A DNA stretch of 64,000 nt, taken from Pseudomonas mucoides (lineage in GTDB: Bacteria > Pseudomonadota > Gammaproteobacteria > Pseudomonadales > Pseudomonadaceae). Where the stretch lies: the NCBI RefSeq assembly GCF_015461845.1, contig NZ_JACOPW010000004.1, positions 372,001 to 436,000 of the forward strand, in the 5' to 3' direction. The notes beneath the pieces were generated by a model that saw nothing but the letters and a program-made list of their open reading frames with translations, made no database searches and had not been told where the DNA came from. How positions within the stretch are numbered: the first letter of the stretch is position 1; each line of letters starts with the position of its first letter. Below are positions 36,265-45,634 of this stretch, piece after piece. Made by a program: the position numbers and the translations under genes.

Positions 36265-39003
36265 CTAAACCAACAGCCCCATCTCCTTCGCCCGCGCCAC
36301 CGCCTGCGTACGCCGTTCAACCCCAAGCTTGCTGTTGATGTGGCTGGCGTGGGTCTTGACCGTGTGCAGCGAGATGAACAGTTGATCGCTGATTTGCTGG
36401 TTCGAACAACCTTCGGCAATCAGGCGCAGTACCGCCAGTTCACGGGTGCTGAGCTGTTCTGCCGCCGCACATGACTCCACGACCGGGCGAACGGCCACGA
36501 TCGGTAAATGCTCGGCAAGGTTTTGTGAAAAAGCGGTCTGGGAACAGAGTTGCAATTGCCCGCGCAGCCACTCCGAATGTCCTGCGAGCAACCCGTCGAA
36601 GGGTTGCAATACACCGCCAACCGCTGCTTCCAGCGCCTGGGCCAGTGCCTTGCGGGCCTCGGGCTCCCGTCCGCCGGTCAGCAACAAGGTCACTTTTTGT
36701 GTCAGCGCCATTGCACAAAGCAATTGCCGTCCGGTTTGCTGCCCATGTTCAAGCAACGCATTCAACCGCCCTTCGGCGAGCATCGGTTGCCCTTGAATGA
36801 CTTCCAGCAAGGCCTGCTGTAACTCGATATGCAGCGGCAGCTGTGGATGAAACTCCGGCGGCGCGGCCGCGTGTTCGCCGTTGTAGGTCTGACCCAGACG
36901 CGCCAGCCAGGCTTCGGCCAGGTCGGTGCGTCCCTGGGCCAGCCAGAGCTCGCATTTGACCAGTGTGATCATCGCCAGGTAATAAATCGGTGGCACGTCC
37001 CAGATGTGCATCAGCCGCTCGGCTTCGGCCAGTTCGGCGAAGGCTTTGGCGAACTCGCCGCTGTTGCCCTCAAGCCGCGCGATCACACAATGGCCGAGCA
37101 ATACGCTGATATCGCGACAGGCCCGTGCTTCACTCAAACCGGTTTGCAAGCGCACCCGCGCGACTTGTGGTTGCAGGTGCATGGCCAGCAGGAAACCTTC
37201 ATACATGGTCAGCCGTGCGCGTACGGCATAAAGCCGTTGCGCAGACAGCCCTTGCAAGCGTTGCAGGCCCTGACGGACTTCTTGCAGCGAACGCAGGATT
37301 TCCCCGCGCGCCTGCAACACACGGGCGCGGTCGTAATGGGCCAGTGCTTCAAACAATGGATTGCCGACACGCTGCGCCAATTCCAGCGACTCACGGTTCA
37401 AATTGCGCGCACGCCACAAATCGCCGTCGGCGATGGCCAGGTTGGACAGGGTCGAGAGGCACATCAAGCGTTGCCCGTAGCGTTTGGCCGGCAGGCTCTG
37501 CAGCGCTTCAGTGCAATAAAGAAGCGTCAGATCACGGTTGCCGCGCCCGCGAGCGATGATGCCGCTCAGGGCCAGCCACTGCGCCAGCATCGACTTCTGC
37601 GCCGTGGCCGAAGGGGCCGGCAGGAAGCGGCTCAAATGGGCAGCCAGTTCCTCCGCGGCGTCCAGCTGACAGGCCAGCCCCAACGCCCAGCTATAGAGCA
37701 CGATCAATCGGGGGGTGCTGATCAGCAGGCTGTCGGGCAGGTCCATTTTCCAGCGCAGCAACATGCCGACGTTCTGCTCGGCGAGCAGTTGTTCTTCAGA
37801 GAGGTTTTGCACCAGGTTCGCCGCAACGTCCAGATGCCCGGCACGCAACGCTTGCTCCACCGCTTCGTCGAGCAGCCCCTGTGCATTGAACCAGCGACAT
37901 GCGCGCAAATGCAGGCTGGCCGCGGGCACTATCGTCTGCGCGGTGGGCCGGGTGCGCAGCAGGTCGGAAAACAGATGGTGATAGCGGTACCAGTGGCCGT
38001 GCTCGTCCAGTGGCACCAGGAACACTTGATGTGCCTGGAGGAAACGCAGGATTTCAGCACTGTCATGAGCTTCGCGAACCGCGTCGCAGAGCTCGCTGCA
38101 AAAACGTTCCTGGGGGGCTGTGTCGTAAAGGAACTGTTGCACTTCGGCCGGCAGGCAATCGATGACTTCTTCGAGCAGGTAATCGCGAATCAGTCCTTCC
38201 CCGCCGTGCAGCGACTGCGGCAACGCACCTTCTGTGCCCGCCTCGGCGGCTGCCAGCAACCAGAATCGCAGCCCCGCAACCCAGCCTTCACTGCGTTGAA
38301 TCAGGCTTTCCAGCGCCTCACCACGCAATGAAGTGCTGTGGCGATCAAGCAACGTGAGGGCTTCATCGTGGGTCAGGCGAAGGTCCTGTTCATGCAGTTC
38401 GAGCAGTTGGCGCGACAGGCGCAAACGGGCCAGGTGCCAGTCCGGGCGCTGTCGACTGGTGACCATGACCAGCAAGCCATCCGGCAAATGATTGAGGAAA
38501 AATTGCAGGCAACGATCGAGCACCGGGCCTTGCGCAAGGTGGTAATCATCGAGCACCAGCAGCAAAGGCGTACTTGGCGACAGGTGAATGGCCAGCTCGT
38601 CCAGCAACCCGTCCAGCCATTCTTCAAAAGCGAACGGCTGATGGCGCTGGCGCATTTTCAGCAGTCCCAGCGCCTGGCTGCCCAGTGTCGGAAAGTAATC
38701 CTGGAGCCCTTCGAGCAACCGCTCAAGGAAACGCCCCGGGTCGCTATCTCGCGAACTCAACCCCAGCCACAGGCTTTGCCAGGAAGGTGGCAACCCCTGA
38801 CAGAACTCCACCGCCAAGGAACTCTTGCCAAACCCGGCGGGTGCGCTGACCAGCAACAGCCTGCCACCGAGGCCAGCACTCAGGCGTTCGCACAGACGAG
38901 GCCGCAGCACATGGCCGTCGGGCAGCGGAGGCCTGAAAAAGCGCCCGTCCAATGCGGCGACGGAAACGCTTGCGGGGCCCGGGGGTGGGGACAGATCAGT
39001 CAT
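36265..39003 (-). CDS. MalT-like LuxR family ATP-binding regulator
   Basis: 912 residues. The N-terminal STAND/AAA-type NTPase has Walker A SAPAGFGKS (53-61) and Walker B LLLVLDDYHLAQ. A long helical TPR-like region follows (about 350-830), then a C-terminal LuxR helix-turn-helix (about 845-905: LSTRELAVLRLIAEGCSNQQISDQLF...TVKTHASHINSKLGV). Such proteins activate transcription on binding an inducer, as MalT does. It lies next to, and is transcribed with the same polarity as, the DUF1329-DUF1302-ligase genes; I infer it activates them. It is separated from them by a terminator. Confidence 0.88.
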   Translation of the reverse strand: MTDLSPPPGPASVSVAALDGRFFRPPLPDGHVLRPRLCERLSAGLGGRLLLVSAPAGFGKSSLAVEFCQGLPPSWQSLWLGLSSRDSDPGRFLERLLEGLQDYFPTLGSQALGLLKMRQRHQPFAFEEWLDGLLDELAIHLSPSTPLLLVLDDYHLAQGPVLDRCLQFFLNHLPDGLLVMVTSRQRPDWHLARLRLSRQLLELHEQDLRLTHDEALTLLDRHSTSLRGEALESLIQRSEGWVAGLRFWLLAAAEAGTEGALPQSLHGGEGLIRDYLLEEVIDCLPAEVQQFLYDTAPQERFCSELCDAVREAHDSAEILRFLQAHQVFLVPLDEHGHWYRYHHLFSDLLRTRPTAQTIVPAASLHLRACRWFNAQGLLDEAVEQALRAGHLDVAANLVQNLSEEQLLAEQNVGMLLRWKMDLPDSLLISTPRLIVLYSWALGLACQLDAAEELAAHLSRFLPAPSATAQKSMLAQWLALSGIIARGRGNRDLTLLYCTEALQSLPAKRYGQRLMCLSTLSNLAIADGDLWRARNLNRESLELAQRVGNPLFEALAHYDRARVLQARGEILRSLQEVRQGLQRLQGLSAQRLYAVRARLTMYEGFLLAMHLQPQVARVRLQTGLSEARACRDISVLLGHCVIARLEGNSGEFAKAFAELAEAERLMHIWDVPPIYYLAMITLVKCELWLAQGRTDLAEAWLARLGQTYNGEHAAAPPEFHPQLPLHIELQQALLEVIQGQPMLAEGRLNALLEHGQQTGRQLLCAMALTQKVTLLLTGGREPEARKALAQALEAAVGGVLQPFDGLLAGHSEWLRGQLQLCSQTAFSQNLAEHLPIVAVRPVVESCAAAEQLSTRELAVLRLIAEGCSNQQISDQLFISLHTVKTHASHINSKLGVERRTQAVARAKEMGLLV

Positions 39004-39161
39004 GGCCGGCTCTTGTTTGAATTGCGGATGGCGGCGTTGCAGATGTCCGCAGACTAGCGGTAAACGGATAGGGAATGAAGGTTATTGCTACAAATGGCTA
39101 CAAAAAGTCTACAAGCAGAGAGGTCGGTCAACCCGGCAACCACACCGCCTTTGTGAACTCC

Positions 39162-39194
39162 AAAAAAAAACGCCCCGAACCAGTCGGGGCGTTT
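39162..39194 (-). terminator. Terminator after the DUF1329 gene
   Basis: ACGCCCCGA pairs with TCGGGGCGT. On the minus strand a T9 run follows. It separates the DUF1302-DUF1329 transcript from the LuxR gene downstream. Confidence 0.85.
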
Positions 39195-39223
39195 TCGAGG
39201 ATGCGGCCTCTGTTCAGTACAGG

Positions 39224-40588
39224 TTAACGAACCCCGTCCTGACGCAGTGCGGCCGGTGTGAAGTCACTGGTGGTGGCGGTGAAGCCGAAGTTATACGCGG
39301 ACTTCTCTTCGTTCTTCATACCCAGCGCCAGGTAACGGCCCGATTGCAGGTCGTAGAGCACTTCCAAGGCATACCACGGCACTTGTTTGTCGTAGTAGTC
39401 TTCGGCATGCGCCTCAGCCACACGCCACAACTGGCCACGACCGTCGTAGTGATCGATCACCGCGGCTTGCCAGGTGTCTTCGTCGATGTAGAAGTCACGC
39501 TTGGCGTAGATGTGACGCTGGCCTTCTTTCAAGGTCGCCACCACATGCCAGACCCTACGCAGCTCGTAACGGGTCAGGTCCTGGTTGATGTGACCGGCCT
39601 TGATGATGTCGGTGTACTTGAGGTTCGGCGAATCGATTTTGTAGCTGTCGGAAGCGATGTACATCTCTTTCTTGCCTTCGAGCTTCCAGTCGTAGCGATC
39701 CGGCGCACCGTTGAACATGTCCAGGTTGTCGGAGGTACGCAGGCCATCCGCCGCAGTACCCGGCCCGTCATAGGACACTTGTGGTGCACGACGCACGCGA
39801 CGCTGACCGGCGTTGTAGACCCACGCCGAACGCGGTTCCTTCACTTGGTCGAGGGTTTCGTGCACCAGCAGCACACCACCGGCCAGACGTGCCGGCGCGG
39901 TCACTTTCTGCTTGAAGTAGAACAGGATGTTGCCCGGGTTTTTCGGGTCGTAGTCCTTCATCTTGTCGCGGAAAACGAACTGATCCTCGAAGTACACCAG
40001 GCTGAACGAACCGTTCGGCTGTGGCGTGGCCTGGGTCACCAGACGGGTCACGCTGCCACCGCGATAGCGGGTAATGTGGTTCCAGATGACTTCAACGCCG
40101 CTTTTCGGAATCGGAAACGGTACGGCGGTTTCGAAGTTTTCCAGGCCGTTGCCGCCGGACACGAGGGTCGTTGCGGTGGCGTTTTTCTTGATGGCGGCGA
40201 ACACGTCATCCGGCACGGTGGAGCCGCGATGGGACGGGTAAACCGGCATCTTGTAGGTTTCCGGGTAGCGCTTGAACATCGCGTACTGGCCCGGGGCGAG
40301 TTTCTCTTTGTACTGGTCGACGTTCTGCGCGGTGATGGTGAACAGCGGCTTTTCACTGGCGAACGGGTCGGACAGGAAACCCTTGCTGTCAACGGTGCCG
40401 GCGTTTTTCGGCATGGGCTTCCAGGCCGGAATCGAACCGTCGGCGTTGCCCGCCATCTCGGCACCCATCGGCGTCAGGCTCTTGCCCAGTTTGTCGGCTT
40501 CGGCCGCAGGGACCGCCGCCATTACGCTGCTCGCCAGCAGCGAAAGCCCCAAGACACCGGCGTGGAACAGACTCTTTGTTATTTTCAT
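39224..40588 (-). CDS. DUF1329 domain-containing exported protein
   Basis: 454 residues with a Sec signal peptide (MKITKSLFHAGVLGLSLLASSVMA). The rest is the DUF1329 domain, predicted to have a LolA/LolB-like lipid-binding fold; no catalytic motif is evident. Aromatic and polar beta-strand-like segments such as YIASDSYKIDSPNLKY are typical. It lies 28 bases after the DUF1302 gene and the two normally occur together. From memory, the P. putida counterparts (about PP_0765-0766) affected growth on fatty acid esters. Confidence 0.85.
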   Translation of the reverse strand: MKITKSLFHAGVLGLSLLASSVMAAVPAAEADKLGKSLTPMGAEMAGNADGSIPAWKPMPKNAGTVDSKGFLSDPFASEKPLFTITAQNVDQYKEKLAPGQYAMFKRYPETYKMPVYPSHRGSTVPDDVFAAIKKNATATTLVSGGNGLENFETAVPFPIPKSGVEVIWNHITRYRGGSVTRLVTQATPQPNGSFSLVYFEDQFVFRDKMKDYDPKNPGNILFYFKQKVTAPARLAGGVLLVHETLDQVKEPRSAWVYNAGQRRVRRAPQVSYDGPGTAADGLRTSDNLDMFNGAPDRYDWKLEGKKEMYIASDSYKIDSPNLKYTDIIKAGHINQDLTRYELRRVWHVVATLKEGQRHIYAKRDFYIDEDTWQAAVIDHYDGRGQLWRVAEAHAEDYYDKQVPWYALEVLYDLQSGRYLALGMKNEEKSAYNFGFTATTSDFTPAALRQDGVR

Positions 40589-40616
40589 ATGTGTGTTCGT
40601 CCTCAAAAAACAGTGC

Positions 40617-42518
40617 TTAGAAGTTCACGCCGACGCTGAGTGCAACAAAGTCGCGATCATCTACGGTGGTGTACTTGCCGTCGAAGAAGTTGGTGTAGGC
40701 CAGGCTTGCGGTGTAGGTGTTCTGGTATTCGGCATCGACGCCCAGGCTCACTGCTTTACGACCTTCTTCGAAGTTGCCGCCAGGGCCAGGCGAGTAACCG
40801 TTCACGTCGTGGGACCAGGCCACGTTCGGCTTGAGGTTCACGCCGGCGAACACGTCGTTGTATTCCCAGATCGCACGACCGCGGTAGCCCCACGAAGTCG
40901 CCGTGGTGAAGCCGTCGTTGTCGCAGTTGCGGCTGCGGTTGTTGGTGGCAGCGCCTGGACCAGCCCCGTTGATGGTGCTGGTGTTGAGTGCAACACAGGT
41001 GTCCAGAGCGCCCGAGGCGGGCAGACTACCCGGACCGTAGACCGGATCGCGACCATAACGAACCTCAGAGGTGCTTTCCAGGCCACCGACATGGGTCACG
41101 CCCACTTCGCCGACCAGTGTGAGACGACTGGCGCCCATGACTTGATCGAAGAAGTGCGTCAGGGTGGTCTGGAACTGGGTGACCTCTTTACGACGATAAC
41201 CGTTCAGGTCGGTGCCCGGAGCGGCCGACAGCAACGAAGCGTTGGTCAACGGATTGTTCGGATTGTTGTTGCCCAAAGGACGAATGCCGGCGAACAGAAT
41301 GTCGGTGGAGTTCAACTGCACCGGTGCGTTCGGACGGTAGCTGATCTCACCGCTCCACGCCGTACCGGTAGGCAGGGTGGTGGAGAAGCTCAAACCGTAG
41401 AGGCGAATGTCTTCAGGGTATTCGATGAAGTATTTCGAGTTACCCGCGACCAGCAGCGGACCCAGAGCCTGGAAAGCGCCTGGCAATGCCGCCACGCCGT
41501 TGTAGACCGATTGTGGCGCACCGGTGGCGCTGAAGATCGGCGCACGGCTGTGGTAGTTCATGAAGTAGGCACCGAACTCGGTGTCCAGCGGGTCGAACAT
41601 GTACTTGAAGGACGCGCCCCACTGGCCGCTGTCGCGTGCATCACGATCGCCGCCACGCTGGACCAGAACACCTTCTTCGTTGACGTTGACACCGTTGGCT
41701 GCCAACGGGCCCAACGCGATGGCTGGAATCGTCGAGCGCTTGTTCAGCACGCGCAGGTTGTTGTCGCAACCGTCGGCGACGATGTCTGGTTGAGAGAAGA
41801 ACGTGCCGCAGTTGTCGACAACGGTCTGGTCCCATTCCAGCTGGTAGAACGCTTCGGCCGAAAGGTTTTCGGTCAGGCTCTGGGACACATAGAACATGTT
41901 GACCGGGATCAGGCCTTCCTTGATCTCGGCACCGGGACGACGGAACGCAGACACGTCAATCGGGTTGATCGAGTTGATGCCGCCGCCGATGAATGTACTT
42001 TCACCCCAGCTCACGACCTGCTTGCCCAGACGCACGGAGCCCGGCTCATCGGCAACGGTGTAGTTGTGGTAGATGAAGGCGTCGAGGATTTGCCCGCCGG
42101 AGGACTTGGCGCCCTCTTTGCGGCCGTCGTTTTCGACGTTCTTGAATTCCAGGTTGGTATCTTGCAGCGCGAAGTCGTACCAGTATTTGCCCCGGACAAA
42201 CACGCCGGTGTCGCCGTATTTCAATTCAAGGTCATGGATGCCCTTGAAGATCTTCGAGAACGCTTGCCCGCTCTTGAAGTTCAGGTGACCGTCATCGGAG
42301 GTCTGGGACAGGCCATGCCCGCCGTTGTTGACGCCGATCAGGTTCTTGTTCGGCTGTTGGGTCGAGATACTCATACCCAGGGACAGCGACGAGTCGAACT
42401 GACCTTCGATTTCACCAACGTTGAAACTGACGCCGAATGCAGGCCCGGCGAGCGAAGAGGCGAGACTGACCGCCAGGGGCAATTTCGCCCGGCGCCAGAA
42501 CTTGTTTACTGATGTCAT
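40617..42518 (-). CDS. DUF1302 outer-membrane protein
   Basis: 633 residues. The signal peptide is at about 1-29 (SVNKFWRRAKLPLAVSLASS), followed by alternating amphipathic strands and a C-terminal phenylalanine (ALSVGVNF), the usual mark of an outer-membrane beta barrel. DUF1302 proteins are poorly characterised; transport or display of hydrophobic substrates is an inference from neighbours. I start at MTSVNKFW; the longer open frame upstream lacks coding character. Confidence 0.85.
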   Translation of the reverse strand: MTSVNKFWRRAKLPLAVSLASSLAGPAFGVSFNVGEIEGQFDSSLSLGMSISTQQPNKNLIGVNNGGHGLSQTSDDGHLNFKSGQAFSKIFKGIHDLELKYGDTGVFVRGKYWYDFALQDTNLEFKNVENDGRKEGAKSSGGQILDAFIYHNYTVADEPGSVRLGKQVVSWGESTFIGGGINSINPIDVSAFRRPGAEIKEGLIPVNMFYVSQSLTENLSAEAFYQLEWDQTVVDNCGTFFSQPDIVADGCDNNLRVLNKRSTIPAIALGPLAANGVNVNEEGVLVQRGGDRDARDSGQWGASFKYMFDPLDTEFGAYFMNYHSRAPIFSATGAPQSVYNGVAALPGAFQALGPLLVAGNSKYFIEYPEDIRLYGLSFSTTLPTGTAWSGEISYRPNAPVQLNSTDILFAGIRPLGNNNPNNPLTNASLLSAAPGTDLNGYRRKEVTQFQTTLTHFFDQVMGASRLTLVGEVGVTHVGGLESTSEVRYGRDPVYGPGSLPASGALDTCVALNTSTINGAGPGAATNNRSRNCDNDGFTTATSWGYRGRAIWEYNDVFAGVNLKPNVAWSHDVNGYSPGPGGNFEEGRKAVSLGVDAEYQNTYTASLAYTNFFDGKYTTVDDRDFVALSVGVNF

Positions 42519-42855
42519 CGACGCTACTCCATGTGCATTATTGTTATGGCAGTGAGCACTTCTAAAAACGTTGTGGGTGACGGGGAGCCAAGGCGTCCCG
42601 AAGTCACTCCAAAATTGCATCGCCCCGTTTTGTGCGTTTGCTCCGTTCTTAAAAATCCTTGAGCGGACTATAGCCAGCAGGTAGTAGAGCTTGATCCCTC
42701 TAAAGTGTGATTTGCAGCTGCCGGCCACTCTGGAACAGTCCTTTCGCCAGTCCGACACATGTCGGCACGGCAAGGATGGCTGAAAATTCGGATTACACAA
42801 GCCAAGCGCTTGCTTGGTGGGGCTGGCGTGCCCTTTCGGGCACACCGGAGGACGC
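42519..42855. other. Regulatory gap between acyl-CoA ligase and DUF1302
   Basis: 337 bases with no gene. On the minus strand a TATAGT lies at 42672-42667 without a convincing -35, which would fit an activator-dependent promoter for the DUF1302-DUF1329 pair. A short hairpin (GTGCCC/GGGCAC near 42829-42846) follows the ligase stop. Confidence 0.45.
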
Positions 42856-44538
42856 TTAAAGCGTCGAGAGGAACGCGCTGTTGTTGGCCTGCCATTCAGT
42901 GATGTCGAGGCGGATGCGCTTCTTGTCGAGCTTGCCGACGCTGGTCTTGGGAATTTCAGTAACAAGGGCAATCTGGCTAGGAATGGCCCACTTGCTCAGG
43001 TGCCCCAATTCCACGAACGGCTTGAGGTGTTCCTTGAGTTCCCGGGCCCCGATCTCATGCCCTTCGCGAAGCACCAGCAGAGCGAACGGGCGCTCGCCCC
43101 ACTGCGGATCGGCGATGCCCACCACTGCTACTTCGCGTACCGAAACGTGGCGACTGATCAAGTCTTCGAGGTCCAGGGACGAGATCCACTCGCCACCGGT
43201 CTTGATCACGTCCTTGATGCGGTCTCGAATGTCGATCACGCCCATGGCATCCAGCGTCGCCACGTCGCCGGTATGCAGCCAGCCTCCGGCCCAGAGCTCG
43301 GCGCCCTTCTGCGGTTCGTTGAAATAGCCTTCGGTGAGCCATGGCGCACGCAGCACGAGCTCGCCCTGGGTCTCGCCATCGGCGGGCAGGAAATTGCCGT
43401 CAGTGTCGACGATCGCCGCTTCCACCAAGGGCCCCGGCACGCCGGCCTTGATGCGATAGGTGGTGCGTTCGTCTTCGCTGCCGGCCATCAACTCATCATT
43501 GAGGTGAGCACACGACACCAGCGGCCCGGTTTCCGACATGCCGTAAGCCGCGGTCAACTGGATGCCCTTGCTCTTGGCCGCTTCGTACAGCGTACGGTTG
43601 AGCGCACTGCCGCCGATGACGATTTTCCAGCCGCCGAAATCCGTGCCTTGCGCCGCTTTGGCGTTGAGGATCATTTGCAGAATGGTCGGTACGCAGTGGG
43701 AAAAGGTGACCTTCTCCTTGTGCCACAGCTCCACCAGGTATTCCGGGTCGTAGCGGCCGGGATACACCTGCTTGAGCCCGAGCATGGTCGCCACATACGG
43801 CAAGCCCCAGGCATGCACATGGAACATCGGGGTGATCGGCATGTACACGTCGCTGGTGCCCAGCAGGCGCACGCTGTCGATGGAGCCCATGATGGTCGAC
43901 ACGCCCATGGTGTGCAGGACCAGTTGCCGGTGGGTGAAATACACACCTTTGGGGTTGCCGGTGGTACCGGTGGTGTAGAACGTGGTCGCGACGGAGTTTT
44001 CGTCGAAGTCCTGGAAGTCGTATTGCGCACTGGCAGCCGCCAGCAGTTGCTCGTACTCGCCGATCAGGTTCGGCAGATCGGCGGTTTTCTCCGGCAGATC
44101 AGTCAGCAGCAGGGTTTTCTCGACCGTGGTCAAGTGCCCGGCAATCGCCTGGTAAAGCCCCACGAACTCGCTGTTGACCAGTACAAAGCGGTCCTCGGCG
44201 TGGTTCATGGTGTAGAGGATCTGTTCCGGCGACAGGCGCACGTTGATCGTGTGGATCACCGCGCCGATCATCGGGATGGCGAACATGCATTCCAGGTAGC
44301 GATGGCTGTCCCAGTCCATCACCGCCACCGTATCCCCGGCCTTGACCCCGGCGGCCGTCAGCACGTTGGCCAGCCGCGCGACCCGTTCGATCAGGGTCGG
44401 ATAGCTGTAGCGCAACTGGTCGCGGTAAATGATCTCGCGGGTTTTCTCATAACGAGCGCCGGACATCAGCAGCCGCTTGATCAGCAGCGGATACTGGTAA
44501 GCGCCTTCGGCTGGGGGGATAACGCGAGTCTGCAACAT
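42856..44538 (-). CDS. Fatty acid--CoA ligase (AMP-binding)
   Basis: 560 residues of the ANL superfamily, activating a carboxylic acid to its acyl-CoA. The phosphate-binding loop TTFYTTGTTGNPKG is at 185-198; AAYGMSETGP and GWLHTGDVATLD are core motifs. The C-terminal lysine lies in KTSVGKLDKKRIR. Closest by context to the medium-chain AlkK-type ligases of P. putida. Start at MLQTRVIPPAEG, preceded by an AAGGGATT site. Confidence 0.9.
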   Translation of the reverse strand: MLQTRVIPPAEGAYQYPLLIKRLLMSGARYEKTREIIYRDQLRYSYPTLIERVARLANVLTAAGVKAGDTVAVMDWDSHRYLECMFAIPMIGAVIHTINVRLSPEQILYTMNHAEDRFVLVNSEFVGLYQAIAGHLTTVEKTLLLTDLPEKTADLPNLIGEYEQLLAAASAQYDFQDFDENSVATTFYTTGTTGNPKGVYFTHRQLVLHTMGVSTIMGSIDSVRLLGTSDVYMPITPMFHVHAWGLPYVATMLGLKQVYPGRYDPEYLVELWHKEKVTFSHCVPTILQMILNAKAAQGTDFGGWKIVIGGSALNRTLYEAAKSKGIQLTAAYGMSETGPLVSCAHLNDELMAGSEDERTTYRIKAGVPGPLVEAAIVDTDGNFLPADGETQGELVLRAPWLTEGYFNEPQKGAELWAGGWLHTGDVATLDAMGVIDIRDRIKDVIKTGGEWISSLDLEDLISRHVSVREVAVVGIADPQWGERPFALLVLREGHEIGARELKEHLKPFVELGHLSKWAIPSQIALVTEIPKTSVGKLDKKRIRLDITEWQANNSAFLSTL

Positions 44539-44691
44539 ATGAATCCCTTTTCTGGCTGCACGGTGTTGGCTGAATAAAAGCACTTTAGTGCCCTTCAATG
44601 TCAGCCAAATCAGCCAAAGGAATGATTTGCAGAGCCGTACAAATGCTAGCTTTGCGCCAGCATTTGCAGGATGTCGAGGATCAGCCCGCTA

Positions 44692-45321
44692 TCAATGCAT
44701 CTCGGTGAACGCGAGTTTCACGCCGATGGCGATCAGCACCACGCCCATGGTGCGGTCGAACCAGTGGCCCATGCGGGCGAAACCGGCGCGCACACGCTGT
44801 TGGCTGAACAGCCGCGCCACCAGGCAAAACCACAGCGCCGTCGCCGCCGCGAGATAGACCCCGTAACCGGCTTGCACCGCCAACGGCGTATGCGGGTTGA
44901 TCACCACGGTGAACAACGACAGGAAGAACAGCGTGGCTTTCGGGTTCAGGCCGTTGGTCACAAAACCGGAGGTGAACGCGCCCCGGGCGGTGCGCTCGCC
45001 GGTTTCCTTGTGCAAGTTGTCATCGACAGCCTTGGCCGGTTGCGCGCGCAGGGCCTTGTAGCCGATGTACAGCAGGTACGCGGCGGCGGCCCATTTCAGC
45101 GCGTTGAACAGTACGATCGACTGGGACACGATCAGGCCGATGCCCAGCAGCGAATAGCCGACGTGCAGGAAAATGGCGGTGCCGACGCCCAGCGCCGTCC
45201 AGGTACCGGCGCGCCGACCGTGGGTCACGCTTTCACGCACCACCACGGCAAAGTCCGGGCCGGGACTGGCCACGGCGAGCAAGTGAATCAGGGCAACGGT
45301 CAAGAACTCTGTCCAGTACAT
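44692..45321 (-). CDS. LysE family amino acid/metabolite exporter
   Basis: 209 residues with about six hydrophobic helices and the family N-terminus (LLAVASPGPDFAVVVRESVTHGRRAG). LysE/RhtB proteins export amino acids and homoserine lactones; the substrate here cannot be told. Same strand as the ligase, with about 150 bases between. Confidence 0.88.
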   Translation of the reverse strand: MYWTEFLTVALIHLLAVASPGPDFAVVVRESVTHGRRAGTWTALGVGTAIFLHVGYSLLGIGLIVSQSIVLFNALKWAAAAYLLYIGYKALRAQPAKAVDDNLHKETGERTARGAFTSGFVTNGLNPKATLFFLSLFTVVINPHTPLAVQAGYGVYLAAATALWFCLVARLFSQQRVRAGFARMGHWFDRTMGVVLIAIGVKLAFTEMH

Positions 45322-45379
45322 GGGGGCTCCTTTGGGGCAGATCGGTCGAAAAGAAAAATGTCAGGCTGACAACATCCCT

Positions 45380-45510
45380 GTAGTAGCTGGCAAAGCCTGC
45401 GTTCGGCTGCACAGCCGTCGTGAAATCAGGCACCGCGCTCTTACAGAAAGTCCGCATGTTCCGGGTTTACGACTGCTGCGCAGCCGAACGCAGGCTTCGC
45501 CAGCTGCTAC
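45380..45510. repeat. 31-bp inverted repeat, 69 bp apart
   Basis: Arms at 45380-45410 and 45480-45510 are reverse complements with two mismatches; their cores are GCCTGCGTTCGGCTGC and its inverse. They lie in the 313-base gap between the divergent lysE-type and hydroxyacid dehydrogenase genes. Probably a Pseudomonas REP doublet. Nothing else is evident in the gap. Confidence 0.7.
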
Positions 45511-45634
45511 GGGGGGGCGGTGCTTCATCGCATAGCGCGTCAACTTCGCCACTTGGTGCACTGCGTAACCATTTGTTTCATCTGATAGGCTCGGCAGATT
45601 ACGCCTTCAGTTCAATGCACAAAAGGTACAGTTG

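Noticed and set aside
26594..39223. Search for type I secretion genes near the RTX gene
   Set aside because: None found: neighbours are an MBL hydrolase, an OmpA-like lipoprotein and a LuxR regulator, so an adjacent exporter can be excluded in this window.
40272..44577. Plus-strand frames of 746 and 587 codons over the DUF1302 and ligase genes
   Set aside because: Antisense shadows; the minus-strand genes have signal peptide, barrel and AMP-binding motifs.
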